From contig JH154645.1 in NCBI GenBank assembly GCA_000226015.1, positions 143,044 to 186,533 of the forward strand: DNA of 43,490 nt, in the 5' to 3' direction. The notes below the pieces were generated by a model. It saw nothing but the letters and a program-made list of their open reading frames with translations, made no database searches and was not told the origin of the DNA. The stretch comes from Mnemiopsis leidyi. Its lineage: Eukaryota; Ctenophora; Tentaculata; Lobata; Bolinopsidae. How positions within the stretch are numbered: position 1 is the first letter of the stretch; every line of letters begins with the position of its first letter. The translations under genes and the position numbers were made by a program. Positions 1 to 10,296 of the stretch are shown here, piece by piece.

Positions 1-74
1 TTGAATCGTAATATTGGTTATTAATTTTAAACATATTTTCTCTATATAAATTGATTTTTGTATTTCTGCAATAG

Positions 75-158
75 GGACCATCCTGTGTAGGTCTGAATTT
101 TTCAGACGATTCTACGTTTTGGCTTCCCCTCAGATCGTACAGTGTGGCCTTTTCTTAG
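75..158 (+). CDS. Possible 3'-terminal exon of a plus-strand gene entering from the left
   Basis: A pyrimidine-rich tract ending in CAATAG is followed by 28 codons open to a TAG stop, encoding GPSCVGLNFSDDSTFWLPLR and a short tail. An AATAAA lies about 85 nt after the stop, so the arrangement looks like a last exon. The peptide is too short to assign to a family and the rest of the gene would lie outside the window. It could be chance. Confidence 0.3.
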   Translation, partial: GPSCVGLNFSDDSTFWLPLRSYSVAFS

Positions 159-241
159 AGCATTTGATTATAGAATTGATCGTCATATTTTCTGTTCATT
201 GTGTATAATTCACTGTACTATTTGAAAAGTTTTTTTTTTTA

Positions 242-247
242 AATAAA
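242..247 (+). promoter_or_regulatory. Poly(A) signal AATAAA
   Basis: An AATAAA hexamer follows a T-rich stretch downstream of the candidate terminal exon ending at 158. It touches the first unit of the following tandem repeat. It supports a plus-strand 3' end here but could be incidental in AT-rich DNA. Confidence 0.3.
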
Positions 248-450
248 TATTGGTACGTGTTTTGAAGGAATTGAGTACACGTTTTATATACCTAATCAAT
301 ATTGGTACGTGTTTTGAAGGAATTGTGTACACGTTTTATATACCTAATCAATATTGGTACGTGTTTTGAAGGAATTGTGTACACGTTTTATCTACCTAAT
401 CAATATTGGTACGTATTTTGAAGGAATTGTGTACACGTTTTATCTATTGA
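246..450. repeat. Tandem repeat, 52-bp unit, about 4 copies
   Basis: Four nearly identical units begin AATATTGGTACGTGTTTTGA at 246, 298, 350 and 402. Copies differ by only a few substitutions, so the array is young. No coding potential is seen. Confidence 0.9.
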
Positions 451-2030
451 GTGGGGCTGCTGAGCTAACATATCCGACATTCCTATCTAAGTTTCCATCA
501 AGTGTAGGACATTGACTTGATCATTATGTAACTTGTTGTTACCATGTTATTGTTCATGGTTTAAAGTATGCATGTATAGGATGTCCAACTTTTTGCGATC
601 TGATAGCAATGTATTGATTTACCGGGGAAGAGTTAAATTGAGAGGTTTTTTTTTCAGAACAGTCAAATTCACTGTGCGTGTTTATTCCAGCGAAATTATA
701 CCTAAAAACTGATTCTAATTTCTGGTGCTGTACACTGATTTGTCCGTAAAAAAAGACGACAATCAAAGTGATGATAACAGTATCTCTTGACACAATCAGA
801 CCTGACAAAGAAAACCTCAGTTGATAAGGCGCCATATAGTACACACGACTTTAGACACTGTGAGATAGTTCGAGAAAGAGATTAAATATTGAATTTGTCC
901 GCGTGTCCGAATACTTTGCAACATGCTCAATTATATAAGCGCCGACGTTATTATATATATGGGACGTTCAGCTAAACGTCAACACGTTCAGATTTAATAG
1001 ATTTAATTTGAAGAATTTTAAATCGGAGAAACGCAGGAATTTTTCACATTCTTTTTATCGTCGTTGAAAAGCTTTGAACATCATTTAAAATCTACAAAGT
1101 AAAAGCTAAAAATTAGTTTCTTTTAGATCGTAACATTCTTTTAAACATTTTTCTCACATAAGATTCATACTTATTAGGATATACACCCAATTTTTCAACC
1201 CCTGAAACAAGCTTAACCTGTTTATCAGGCAAGATTTCCTGAGAAACTTTTACAATTAACATGTTGTTCTGGCAGGGAAGCAAAGGACTTGATTTGTTCT
1301 AAAGAGTATCCAAGCCAGTTTAGATAAAAGAATTGGGATGGAGATAAGAGGAGGAAACTGCTGGCAGAAAAATTTTGTTTGGAGCTACATATATACGCGG
1401 CCTGGGGAGCTAGTTTTGAATAAAACATAAAAATTTCAAATACACTGTAAAACTGTAGTTTTGTAAAGGGCACTTGAACTGGAGAATTTTGCGATATTCC
1501 AAATAAAAAAGTTCTAGAAAATTACTTCCCAGAAATGTCCAAGATATAAAATTTTGTAGAGCATAGATCAAACAATCCCAGTTGAGGTATGGAATGTTTC
1601 TGAAATGCCATTATCAAGACGCTCATTGTGATCATTCCAACATGTAAAAGGGAGGAGCTACTACTACCAAATGTGGTATAATACTAGAATGCGACCCTGC
1701 TCTGGCTTCTGTTTGTGAGTTATAAGTTAACAAAAAAGAAGGAGGACGTCATTATGCGAACAGAATTGGATTTTAAATTGCTCTAAAATCAAACTGGTCT
1801 AAATCGGTATTTACTTAACCTGGCCTAAATTCGTCTATACGTAACCTGGTCTAAATTGATCTATACTGAATACCGTTTATCCTAAGCCCAGAACCTGTAA
1901 AAAATCTATAGTTGTCATATTGCTGTAACTTAATAACAGAATTTCACACATTGATATTCCATTTCCGGCATTACCCTACATCGACCCTTCTTCTAACAAG
2001 TGCAATAAAAGCTGCGAACCACAACACAGC
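451..2030. other. Gene-free stretch, nothing identified
   Basis: AT-rich sequence. Two short minus-strand open frames (554-844 and 1225-1473) have no recognisable family features and no supporting splice structure, so I do not call them. It could be 3' gene space or intron of the CNKSR-like gene to the right, whose later exons I could not find. Confidence 0.5.
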
Positions 2031-2035
2031 ATGAC

Positions 2036-2205
2036 AAAGGTGTGACAATGGTGTGACAAAGGTGTGACAAAGGTGTGACAGAGGTGTGACAAAGATGTGA
2101 CAAAGATGTGACAGAGGTGTGACAAAGATGTGACAGAGGTGTGACAGAGGTGTGACAAAGGTGTGACAGAGGTGTGACAGAGGTGTGACAAAGGTGTGAC
2201 AGGGA
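2036..2205. repeat. Tandem repeat, 11-bp unit GTGTGACAAAG
   Basis: About 15 copies of GTGTGACAAAG and its variant GTGTGACAGAG. The two overlapping minus-strand open frames through it (Ser-His-Leu-Cys-His-Thr repeats) are by-products of the 11-nt period, not genes. Confidence 0.92.
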
Positions 2206-2300
2206 TAAATTCACTTTACTCTTTCCCTGAAGTGCTAATGTTCGCCTATCGGTTAAATTAGAAACAAGTTCAAAGTCCCCTCCCTCCCTATCACATACAC

Positions 2301-2367
2301 ATGATGTCTGGAAGAGGTGGGTTAAATGTGTCGACCCCCCAAGGCGGTTTCTTTTGTTGCCCGGAAA
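2301..2367 (+). CDS. Possible first coding exon, plus strand
   Basis: Two consecutive ATGs start a frame encoding MSGRGGLNVSTPQGGFFCCP and ending at a good donor (GAAA|GTAAGT) in phase 1. It lies opposite the CNKSR-like gene and could belong with the exon candidate at 3448-3563, but the phases do not join directly, so another exon would be needed. The family is unknown; weak support. Confidence 0.2.
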
Positions 2368-2692
2368 GTAAGTTCTATTTTTACATCTGATTAATATTGA
2401 TATGTTAACGCGACATGTTACATAAGTTTGTAATATATCATGTATAATGTGTAATCGCTCCAGTAAGATTGGAGGAAATTTACACTTAATACAGCTTACA
2501 CTGTAATGTGAATCAATTAACTTGCGTTATAATATGTATAGCTCGAGTACGGTTTGAAACGAACTTCATCAAAAATTGCGTTATCAAGTGAATTTATATA
2601 CCCAAAGCCAAAACTCAAAACCTTTGTTGAGAAAATAGCATTCTCGTGACTGAGAACTATCGACATTTTCAAAGAAAATCCGTTAAACTTAC

Positions 2693-4940
2693 TTGTCCAT
2701 ATGAAGAAGTATAGTTCTAGTGAGATTTCCGCAGTTTATACAACTCATATACAACTCCTGCTTCCTCTCCAGATCCCTCTTCTGCCTGAAAGTAATGAAT
2801 GTTGTTAAAACTTTAACTTAGCGGCTATTTGCAGGAAATCTTCAGTCTGATTTTGAAATCTGATTTAGACTTTGAACTGCAATTATGTTACATGTATGAC
2901 ATATCGGTGAATTTCCTTTAGCACACGTAATGTGATGTGATAATAAAGCACACCACAAAACTAAGTATCTTATTTTCACGTACAATGTAAGAGCATATCA
3001 CTAAAATTTTCCCATATGCTGTGATGTTAGAACATATCGAACATCGCTAACCGCTTTATTAATTATTGAGCTGGCTGGATCGTAAGAATTTAATGTTGTT
3101 AAAACTTCTTAACTCCTAGTTGTTTTCATTTTCAAACGAAAATGAGGGCCCTGATCAATTCGTCCAGAAAATAAGCCTCAGGACACTTGGCAGTGAGTGA
3201 AATATTTCGTAGCATGCTGAAGCATGCTCTTTGAAAGTTTATGAGCCTGATGGTAAATATGAATTACGTTATTTGGACGACAAAGTGCTTTAGAGCCTGA
3301 TCTAACGAGGAAACCTCACAATATCTAAACGGGAGTTATCGAGGTCCTTTCCAACACGACTTCAAGGTTTGTGATAATGTTCTGGTCCTTTGACGGCGTG
3401 AAATCTGACTCTACATCTAATATACATAGTTATGTTATCTTTAGCAGGTCCCTGAGCTACCAGAAATTTCCAGAAACCAACACTTCGGGATACCCCATAG
3501 TTTCTATAAGCCAGTAATCGGATCTTCCACTTCCAGTGGTTTTAACACGTACACAATCGACGGGTGAGTCCATACAAACGCTAGGATTACATCAGCTTTT
3601 ATGTCGGTTAACTCAGCAGTCTTGCAGACAGAAACATTACTTTGAGAAGCTATGAAAAACTATCAGTTACCTCATCCTTACCATGAGGTGTGTGTACCGT
3701 GACTTGAATATTATGTACAAGTTACAAGTGATTTTAACGCAAATACCGACAAATAAATGAAGCATGCTTACATTTTGAGATAAGAGATGTTGTCGAGAGC
3801 CTCCTGAGCGCTGGAGAGAGCTCGGTCAGCCAGCGGGTACAGTAGATAGTTCTTGTTAGACTGATCCTGAAATGTAACCAGGGCAAGTTTAAAAGTGAGG
3901 AATACTTCAATATCATGCTATGGGCAGGGAGGTGGAAATTTAAAACTTATGATACCTATGGAATTTTGCCAAATATAACTTATCATCAATATTCATGAAA
4001 TTCGTGGAGTAATTAAACATCATGGTAGCGTGAGAGTCCTTACTGCTTATGTTGGAATGAAAATGTTATGTTTCATTAACTTACAATTTGATTTGTAACA
4101 GATATTTGTAGTATTTAATCTCAGCTCATTCACTCTGTTCACACTTCGAAATTTTAAAAATAGAAAAGCAAATGGCTAATTATGTAAGCGAGGCACAGGA
4201 AATGTATTGACAGAAAGCTGCATGTGAGATGGACGGATCGACAGAGGAAAAAGAATAAAAAGTATAATGAGGCGATAACAGTGTCACATGATCAAGCTAA
4301 TGAGGAACAAACAAGTCGATTGTAAAGCAATCATGACATTTGGGAGAACAATGTTAACATTGCACGTAATTACTGAATATACCATTACTGAAGTATTTAG
4401 AACTTACCACATCACGTAGGATAGAGATGGCTGAGAGGAGGGCTTCTTGGTCGTAAGTTCCCATGATCTGTGGTTTACAAGGTTCAGCATAGACTGGGTG
4501 CTCACTTTTGCCCCTTTAAGTTAAGTTCAAAACCAAAAGGTACAGAATGCGGCAACTTTGAAAAAAAATGTAAACTTCATTAACTTCGCCACAAACCTTC
4601 ATATTATCAAGAGTGGACCATGTGAGAGCAAGAAGGTCCTGTCCGGTTATGTGATGTTGTGAGAGGATACCAGCATGCTGCTTTGCCAAGGGATGCAATC
4701 CTGTACAGAAAGAGTTAGGGTGACAACCATTGAAATTGAAGTACTATTTCTAATAAATATAGAGCTTTAAACATGGAATGTTTCCAGCTGATCATAAGTG
4801 GTACTTAACATTTACTGACTATGTCAGCTCAATTCATCTTTATCAACAAAAGATCCAATAAAGAATTTTAAGGACCAACCTGAGATCCATTTGGCAACAG
4901 CTTGAGGTGACCAGTAATGAACTGGTCCAAAGTGAGGCAT
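2693..4940 (-). CDS. SAM-domain protein, CNKSR-like, 5' five coding exons
   Basis: Five exons join in consistent phase: 4940-4880, 4700-4597, 4467-4408, 3866-3772 and 2785-2693, giving 137 residues before an unresolved downstream exon (phase 2). The protein opens with a SAM-like domain: YWSPQAVAKWISGLHPLAKQ, then HHITGQDLLALTW, then a helix with YDQEALLSAISILRDV. It is followed by a helical, CRIC-like stretch (ALSSAQEALDNISYLKMQKR ... TRTILLHMDK). SAM followed by CRIC at the very N-terminus is the layout of connector enhancer of KSR scaffolds, which couple Ras/Rho signalling to MAP kinase. That assignment rests on layout and recalled similarity and is moderate. The start at 4940 is the first ATG just before the SAM domain, but the frame stays open a little further upstream. 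The PDZ and PH parts expected of CNKSR were not found to the left. Confidence 0.6.
3448..3563 (+). CDS. Possible internal exon on plus strand inside the CNKSR-like intron
   Basis: An acceptor (TTTAGCAG) and a donor (GACGG|GTGAGT) bracket a 116-nt open frame encoding VPELPEISRNQHFGIPHSFY and a Ser/Thr-rich tail. It lies opposite the intron between the 3866-3772 and 2785-2693 exons of the minus-strand gene. The splice signals are good but there is no family match, and partner exons are not established. Confidence 0.25.
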
Positions 4941-5251
4941 TATCGATGTTGCCAAATCACCCAGCCATGCTATGAAGTTTTCATAGTACCTTCATGATTA
5001 TTCATATTTTAAAAACAACTGAAATGGAAAGAAATAATAAAATTGTACAACATAGTTAGACGGTTTTAAGGTAAAATTCCTTAAAAGAAATAATATCTAT
5101 ATAATATATATCAAACTGTATAACAAAAGTTGAATAGCTCAAGGGAGCATCTTCAATATCTGGTCACAGCATGAAAAACTTAAAACAATTATTTCCACTT
5201 TGTTCATTCCTTAGCCATATCTCTAAGCGAATACATATCGTTTAAACTTTC
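4941..5251. other. Gene-free AT-rich stretch
   Basis: This lies immediately upstream of the CNKSR-like start and would hold its promoter or 5' exon. I see no clear TATA or other element. Confidence 0.4.
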
Positions 5252-5485
5252 TTAATTAAAGCCTCTAATGTTAAGATCGGTCTTGATTGTGTTAAAAAAA
5301 TTTATCTGGTGTCTTTCTAGTCTTGGCTTAGGTTGACAGCCATCAACAGAATAAGCTAGTGCTACAGCTGCTGGGCTGTTTTCTGGCAACCGCAACACAT
5401 GCCCGAGCCTTGCACATCTGGCAAAGTCGACTCTATCAGTCCATGGTATAACTTCACATGTCTTGCAAAGGGTCTTGTTTGACAT
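5252..5485 (-). mobile_element. Non-LTR retrotransposon (LINE) 3' fragment
   Basis: The minus frame contains RCARLGHVLRLPENSPAAVA, Pro/Arg-rich residues and FFNTIKTDL. This is the typical C-terminal tail of LINE endonuclease-reverse transcriptases (consensus RRxRWLGHVLRMPENxxA ... xxTIxxDL). Only the tail is present, with no reverse-transcriptase motif upstream, so it is a 5'-truncated dead copy. The exact clade cannot be given from this length. Confidence 0.7.
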
Positions 5486-5727
5486 GACATGTGGTCATCT
5501 GACATTGAGTATTGACCTAAGGTGATGTCTTATGTCTATGACGAATGTTAAGTTTTCCAAGAATGTGTTTTGGCACCGACCAAGAGCAGGATCCATACAT
5601 AATAACAGAAACAACTTGAGCTTCGTAAATAAGTAGCTACATTTCCTAACTGTATCCTATGCAAAAAGTCTTTTGTGCACCTCCAAGGTTCATTTCCAGA
5701 TATTTCCACCCCAAATGAGTCACGGAT

Positions 5728-6024
5728 ATGTGTACACATCAACTTAATTAAGGGGGTTTTAACGCAGGGTTTAAAAGCAGCAAATTTTGAGTGCGTACAA
5801 GATACAACTTTACGTAGAACGTGATCACCCAACAAGGAGCTCATCACAACATCCCAGTAACCTCTAATGTGTGAGAATGGATAAGCTTCCAAATTATGGC
5901 AAAAGATCCCGTCCCGCCTGCTGGTGATCACTTGAGCGTAAAGTTGTATCTAGTAAGCACTCAAAATGAGTGGCTTTCTAAACCCGGCATTAAACCCCCG
6001 TTAATTAAGATAATGTGCACACAT
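5728..6024. mobile_element. MITE with long terminal inverted repeats, copy 1
   Basis: The two ends are inverted copies over about 100 bp: the left arm starts TGTGTACACATCAACTTAAT and the right end reads back as TGTGTGCACATTATCTTAAT. Both arms then continue with GGG(T/G)TTTAA, a GGGTTTA block, ATTTTGAGTGC and ACAACTTTACG. Both ends abut TA, consistent with a TA target duplication as in Tc1/mariner-type elements. No transposase is present. Short open frames at 5548-5931 and 5896-6093 are shadows. A second, shorter copy lies at 13799-13904. Confidence 0.8.
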
Positions 6025-6271
6025 ACGCCTCAGTTTCATTCTTACCAGAAATGGATACTCTCACAAATTCAGTCTCCTGTTCATAAACATTAAGACTCCA
6101 TTCTTTGAGGACTGACGAATATCATATATGTACATCTAAATTGGTTGTTTTAAGCTCTACTTTTTAAAGTGCTGAGCTGTCCTAATCTGGAAAGAAGAAA
6201 GATTTCAAAGTGGACGCGAGGAGTTACTCAATATACTAGTTTGTGCTTTAACTTGATTCAACTATCATTCC

Positions 6272-6557
6272 CAGCGGTGTAAAGATGCCCCGGCCATCCG
6301 GGCTACGCCGGGGGGGGGGCGCCGTCATCAGGGGGCGCCAAATCGTCATAAAAAATATGCAAGATTAATTGCAAGATTAACTGTGTGACTAGCAAAATCG
6401 CCTGTTTGGTTTAAGAACTTCACTATTAATTTAGATTTCATGGCCATTTTTTGACAAATTGCTCCAAGTAAGCCCTTACACAATGGGTGCCAATTAGGGG
6501 CGCATTTTCATTGCCGAGGGGCGCCATATTGGCTAGACCTACTACGTTACGCCACTG
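6272..6557. mobile_element. Non-autonomous hAT-type element (286 bp) with 8-bp TSD
   Basis: The ends are CAGCGGTGTAA and, inverted, CAGTGGCGTAA. The element is flanked on both sides by the 8-bp direct repeat ATCATTCC (6264-6271 and 6558-6565). An 8-bp duplication with short TIRs beginning CAG is the signature of the hAT superfamily. The interior contains GGGGCGCCA-type blocks in opposite orientation near each end and no coding sequence. Confidence 0.85.
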
Positions 6558-6565
6558 ATCATTCC

Positions 6566-7040
6566 CTTATGGGAAATTTTGATCATGAACTGATTTGAAT
6601 CTAATATATGCTTTCAAAAAGGGTGTTTAAATTATACCAATAGCCAGTGCCAGTTGATTATGATTTAAGCTATAGGAAAGAAAGGACATTTCTGGTAAGT
6701 TCATTTTGTGCTATGAAATTAGTGCAATCTACTTTTATTCAAACCTTTTACCTGTGTATCGCCACAAAAATCATGGCAGGTCGGGTAAGAGCTGCAAATA
6801 TTAATGCTGCCAGGTCATAGGTGATAGGGCATGAGTTATTAAATAATGATAATAATGATGAATTAAGGTTGCTTATTAAACACAGTACAGAGCGGCGAGC
6901 ACTAGCGTTATACTGACCAAAAATTTATTGAAATATGTGGACGCTGCTCAAGACATTTAGAAAAATTGGAATGGACGAGATCAAAATAAATTCGTTGGGT
7001 TCAATTAATTTTGAGTTAAGTAAAATTAATGAATGCAAAT
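6566..7040. other. Gene-free AT-rich stretch
   Basis: No open frame, RNA or repeat structure that I can support. Confidence 0.4.
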
Positions 7041-8260
7041 TTTTATAAGACGCCGGAGATGACGAAAGCTTATAATTAGCGCTCGATTCGTAACGTTAAT
7101 AATTTACTATAAAAATTGCGCGGCGTCCCGTGCACATTTTTTTTGTAGGTTGATAACCTACTGTCGCGGCCATCACGCGCTGTCACGCATTTCTGGCCTG
7201 GCCTATGAATTTCGAAGAAATTCTAGACGCGCATCGCCCGTTGAATTTTTTTGCTCATCGAGAATTTTTGGCCCGAGTGCACATGCAAAGGCTGACGCGG
7301 CCTTTGAGTGGTTGCTACGAGCGCAAAAGAGCTCTGGCTAGAGCAAAGTGCAGTGTATACTTCCAAAACAAAATTTCACGAGATTTCTGATTATATTTCC
7401 AAATTTTGATTATTTATCCGATTGTCGTTGTCTCACATTATTTTAACCAGATACCTATTTGCTCTTGCGTGCGTCGCGCGCGCCAGTTGACGAGATGATA
7501 TCTTGTCAGACGTTGTCTTTGTCTCACGTTGTGACCCTTGGCCTTTTCAAAAAAAATTTTCAAAAATTTTAAAAAATTTAAAAATTGGCTGCGCGCGGCC
7601 ACGCCGCCGCGCGCTTCGCGGCAGCAGGGCTATGCAACGTGTAGCAACGTTGTCTGACCTGCGGCAACGAAAATGATATCCGCAAGCTGCGAGCCACGCG
7701 CGAGTCCGCGGGTAACAGTAACACCTCGACAAGCGCGCCAGCAGAGGTGGTTGTCGAGGTGTTACCCGACCCGTGCGCGGCTCGCAGTTTTCTGCTCTCG
7801 CTCCTCGCATTTCGTTAGACGGATATCATCTCGTCAAGAGGGTGCGCGCTGCTGTACAAGACATGACAAAGTCATACAAGATACGTGTAACCTTGAGCTT
7901 GCCTCACGTTGCGGCTCGTTTTCAAGTCGAATGGGCGGCAGCAGGCCTGACAACGTCAGGCCTGCAGAGTAACCGGGAACAAGGAGAGGGAACGAAAGAA
8001 ACTGTAGCAGTAGCCTCACGATTGAAAATTATTTCAGTGCTGCCTCTTTGCGGCAACAGGCAAGACAACGTGTAGAAGAGAAGAGAAAGCGTATGGCCAT
8101 AGTTATGGTGGGTATTGGTTGGTATCGGGTATCGCGACATCTCTGATTAATTTATATTCGATATTATGTTTTACATTTTAGTTGTCTGACTTTGTCCGAC
8201 CCCCATTCGAAGCGGAGAATAAAATGACGGGAGGGTGCGCGCTGCTGTACAATATTTTAG
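7041..8260. repeat. GC-rich composite repeat region, block A
   Basis: A patchwork of repeat modules rich in GCGCGC, sharply different from the AT-rich surroundings. Modules recur at 32880-33760: GTAGGTTGATAAC...CTGTCGCGGCCAT (about 7146), TTGTCTCACGTTGTGACCCT with an A/T-rich run and GCGCGCGGCCACGCC (about 7525-7605, inverted at about 33243-33305), and the GACTTTGTCCGACC...GGGTGCGCGCTGCTGTACAA module (about 8190-8252). The several 60-100 aa open frames here are unconserved by-products of GC content. The transposon class is not determined. Confidence 0.75.
7687..7787. repeat. Imperfect inverted repeat (hairpin) within block A
   Basis: The left arm begins CTGCGAGCCACGCGCGAGTC and runs through GTAACACCTCGACAA. 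The right arm is its near-complement, TTGTCGAGGTGTTAC...GCGCGGCTCGCAG. The arms are about 37-46 bp with a GC-rich spacer near 18 bp. Such a structure could be the core of a foldback or MITE-type element. Confidence 0.75.
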
Positions 8261-9354
8261 CAAAAGAACTTGAGCAAAATCAATTCAAAATTCATTTTTG
8301 TAAATGTTTAAACAAGTATCCATAAATACAACCAACTAAACTTACTTTCCAAGTGTCTTCATAAATATCAGATAAACATCAACATACAAATTTTTAACTT
8401 TTTACACCCAGATAGATAAAATCGATGAACAAATAAATACAAGAGAACTCAGTAAAATTAACCAAATAAAAGAATTCTTGAGGAAAACGGAAAGTATGTT
8501 CCATGTTAATTAAGTAATTAACATATTACATACTTCCTTCATGGTTGTGGTAAAATACCAAAAGTCATCATTCAGTATTCTGTTGTTTGTGATGAATATG
8601 ATCAGTAGGATTTCTACTACATGTAAAATCTTAACTTTCTCAATTTCGCTAAATCAATATTGCAAAATGTTTTTGTTGGTTCAATGGGTGTTCAACAGTT
8701 CAAAGGTTTGAATGTTGTATGTTCGATGATTTTACAAATTACAAAAAATCAAATTTGCAGGTTAGACAGAACGGTGAATTACAAAATTCAAAAATTAAAT
8801 ACTAATCAAAAACTCAAAAATCATCCTAACAATATATAGAAACCTTTTAACCTTTAATAGTGAGCGATGGATTACCGAGGGTATTAATATAACGTACTCT
8901 GACCAGGTCCCAAGTCCTGGGGACCATCTTGATTCTTGATGTATGATATTTTAGTCCTTTTCATTATAGCCTAAGTCTAATCCTTGACTACTAATAGACA
9001 TCTTTAGCCTCCTATAAAGTCATAAATCTTAAATCGCCTTCTAAGTTCAAAATCTTTGAACCGTATTTCATCGCATATAATAAGAATTCCCTAATTAAAA
9101 GATAACGAAGCAAACGGTACGGTCCTCAAAACTTGCTATAATTTTTTAGAAATGATATTAAATAACAAACACTACCTAGGAAGTCACTACAGCAACCTAA
9201 GTCGTAACTAAGACCTATCAAAGTCGTACCTAATATCACCTCAGTCGTTCCTCAGACTACTCTCAACTATACCACAGGCTCAAAGTTGCATGATCGATCT
9301 AAGGGAGAGAGAGCCAGCAAAGCCCGATAATCTCAACTAAGATCAACAACAAGA
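8261..9354. other. Gene-free stretch
   Basis: AT-rich sequence downstream of the SELENON-like gene (its 3' UTR would extend leftward from 9355). Short CTAAGTC/CTCAGTC-like words recur near 9190-9260. I searched the minus strand for exons continuing the SELENON homology, including a Cys-Sec motif, and saw none. Confidence 0.45.
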
Positions 9355-10296
9355 TCAGGCCGTATTGGACTCGTTTAGAACTCTCATCCAATTATCCAAC
9401 TGCTGATGCCACTCGAAGGACACGCCCAGCTCCTGGCCCAGCGGAAATCTCACAACCTTGTCCTGCTGGATCTTGTACCGATAAGCACCTCCCTGGTTTT
9501 TCATTATAAAATTGTTCCCAGGATTGTCACACTTCACTCCACCACACCGAACTACAAAATATTCCAGTCGGTGAGTGTCCAGTATAAATATAGCTTCTCC
9601 AGCGACCTCGCACAGAGACTTGTCACATGACTTGCCCTCACACGGGTCGCACAACACAAACCAGGAGGGCCGGTCTAGCGGCACGGCCACCTGGTACTCC
9701 ACCGATATCACAAAGTTTACACGGTAATGAGAGTCTGAGATCCCCGTTACAAGAGCTGAGCTGACTGGAGTGCGGTAGTGTGTGTCGAGTACCGCGTTGC
9801 GGTGTATTTGTGAGAACAGCTGGTAGAGAGGGTAGTGGGGGAAGATAGAGCGGACTGGGGTGGCGTAGTACGCGCTGATTGGAGTCCTGGTTCCCTCGTA
9901 CAATACCCAACTGTAGCCCAGTTCCACCGTGGTTGGGATAAACAGAGAAAATGTTGAAAGTGTGAATTTAGTTTCTTTAGTTATAGCAGGAAAGCCCGTG
10001 TTTCCCTTAAAGTCTGTCAGAATGTTGATGTAAGTTTCATCGAGATTAGGCTCATAACCCTTCTCATATTCCTCTCTCCCCGGTAAAACATTAGCAGCTA
10101 TGATTAAGAATTCATCTTGGTCTATAACTCCGTTGTAATCAAGGTCATAAGCTGCAAACAAAGCTCTTTCTTCTTGACTCATGTTTCTGCCGTCTAGATT
10201 CTGGGATACAAAGATCAGGACGTTCTGTTTCAGAAGGGCCAGGAAAACGAAGAATAGAGCGCAAACCAAGACGAATATTCCGCTATCCAGGGGCAT
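9355..10296 (-). CDS. SELENON-like EF-hand membrane protein lacking the redox domain
   Basis: Intronless frame of 313 aa. Residues about 6-30 form a membrane anchor. Residues 51-62 (DLDYNGVIDQDE) are a canonical EF-hand loop with D1, D3, N5, G6, D9 and E12 ligands. The rest resembles the middle of selenoprotein N, an ER-membrane calcium-sensing redox protein that regulates SERCA. The strongest segment is ALVTGISDSHYRVNFVISVE, aligning with the human region around CLTAISDFYYTVMFRIHAEF, followed by PSWFVL (human PFWFSP). The C-terminus (LGQELGVSFEWHQQLDNWMR) aligns with the segment just before the thioredoxin-like domain, and the frame then ends. The Ser-Cys-Sec-Gly centre of SELENON (human about 590 aa) is therefore absent. 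The alignment is from memory and has not been computed. It is either a specialised paralog or a gene with an undetected 3' exon. The start is the only ATG before the membrane segment. Confidence 0.75.
   Translation of the reverse strand: MPLDSGIFVLVCALFFVFLALLKQNVLIFVSQNLDGRNMSQEERALFAAYDLDYNGVIDQDEFLIIAANVLPGREEYEKGYEPNLDETYINILTDFKGNTGFPAITKETKFTLSTFSLFIPTTVELGYSWVLYEGTRTPISAYYATPVRSIFPHYPLYQLFSQIHRNAVLDTHYRTPVSSALVTGISDSHYRVNFVISVEYQVAVPLDRPSWFVLCDPCEGKSCDKSLCEVAGEAIFILDTHRLEYFVVRCGGVKCDNPGNNFIMKNQGGAYRYKIQQDKVVRFPLGQELGVSFEWHQQLDNWMRVLNESNTA

Noticed and set aside
2036-2205. CRISPR array
   Set aside because: Units are contiguous with no unique spacers, and the genome is animal. The same holds for every other array in the window.
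1976-2214. Ser-His-Leu-Cys-His repeat proteins
   Set aside because: Artefact of the 11-bp repeat; frame-shifted copies give the same peptide in overlapping frames.
7547-8140. Several 60-100 aa frames in the GC-rich block
   Set aside because: They overlap on both strands, match repeat modules and have no domain features.
9340-9357. The TGA ending the SELENON-like frame as a selenocysteine codon
   Set aside because: Reading through gives only Ser-Cys-Cys, then a second TGA, Ser and TAG, with no Gly after the Sec and no SECIS-like element noticed downstream.
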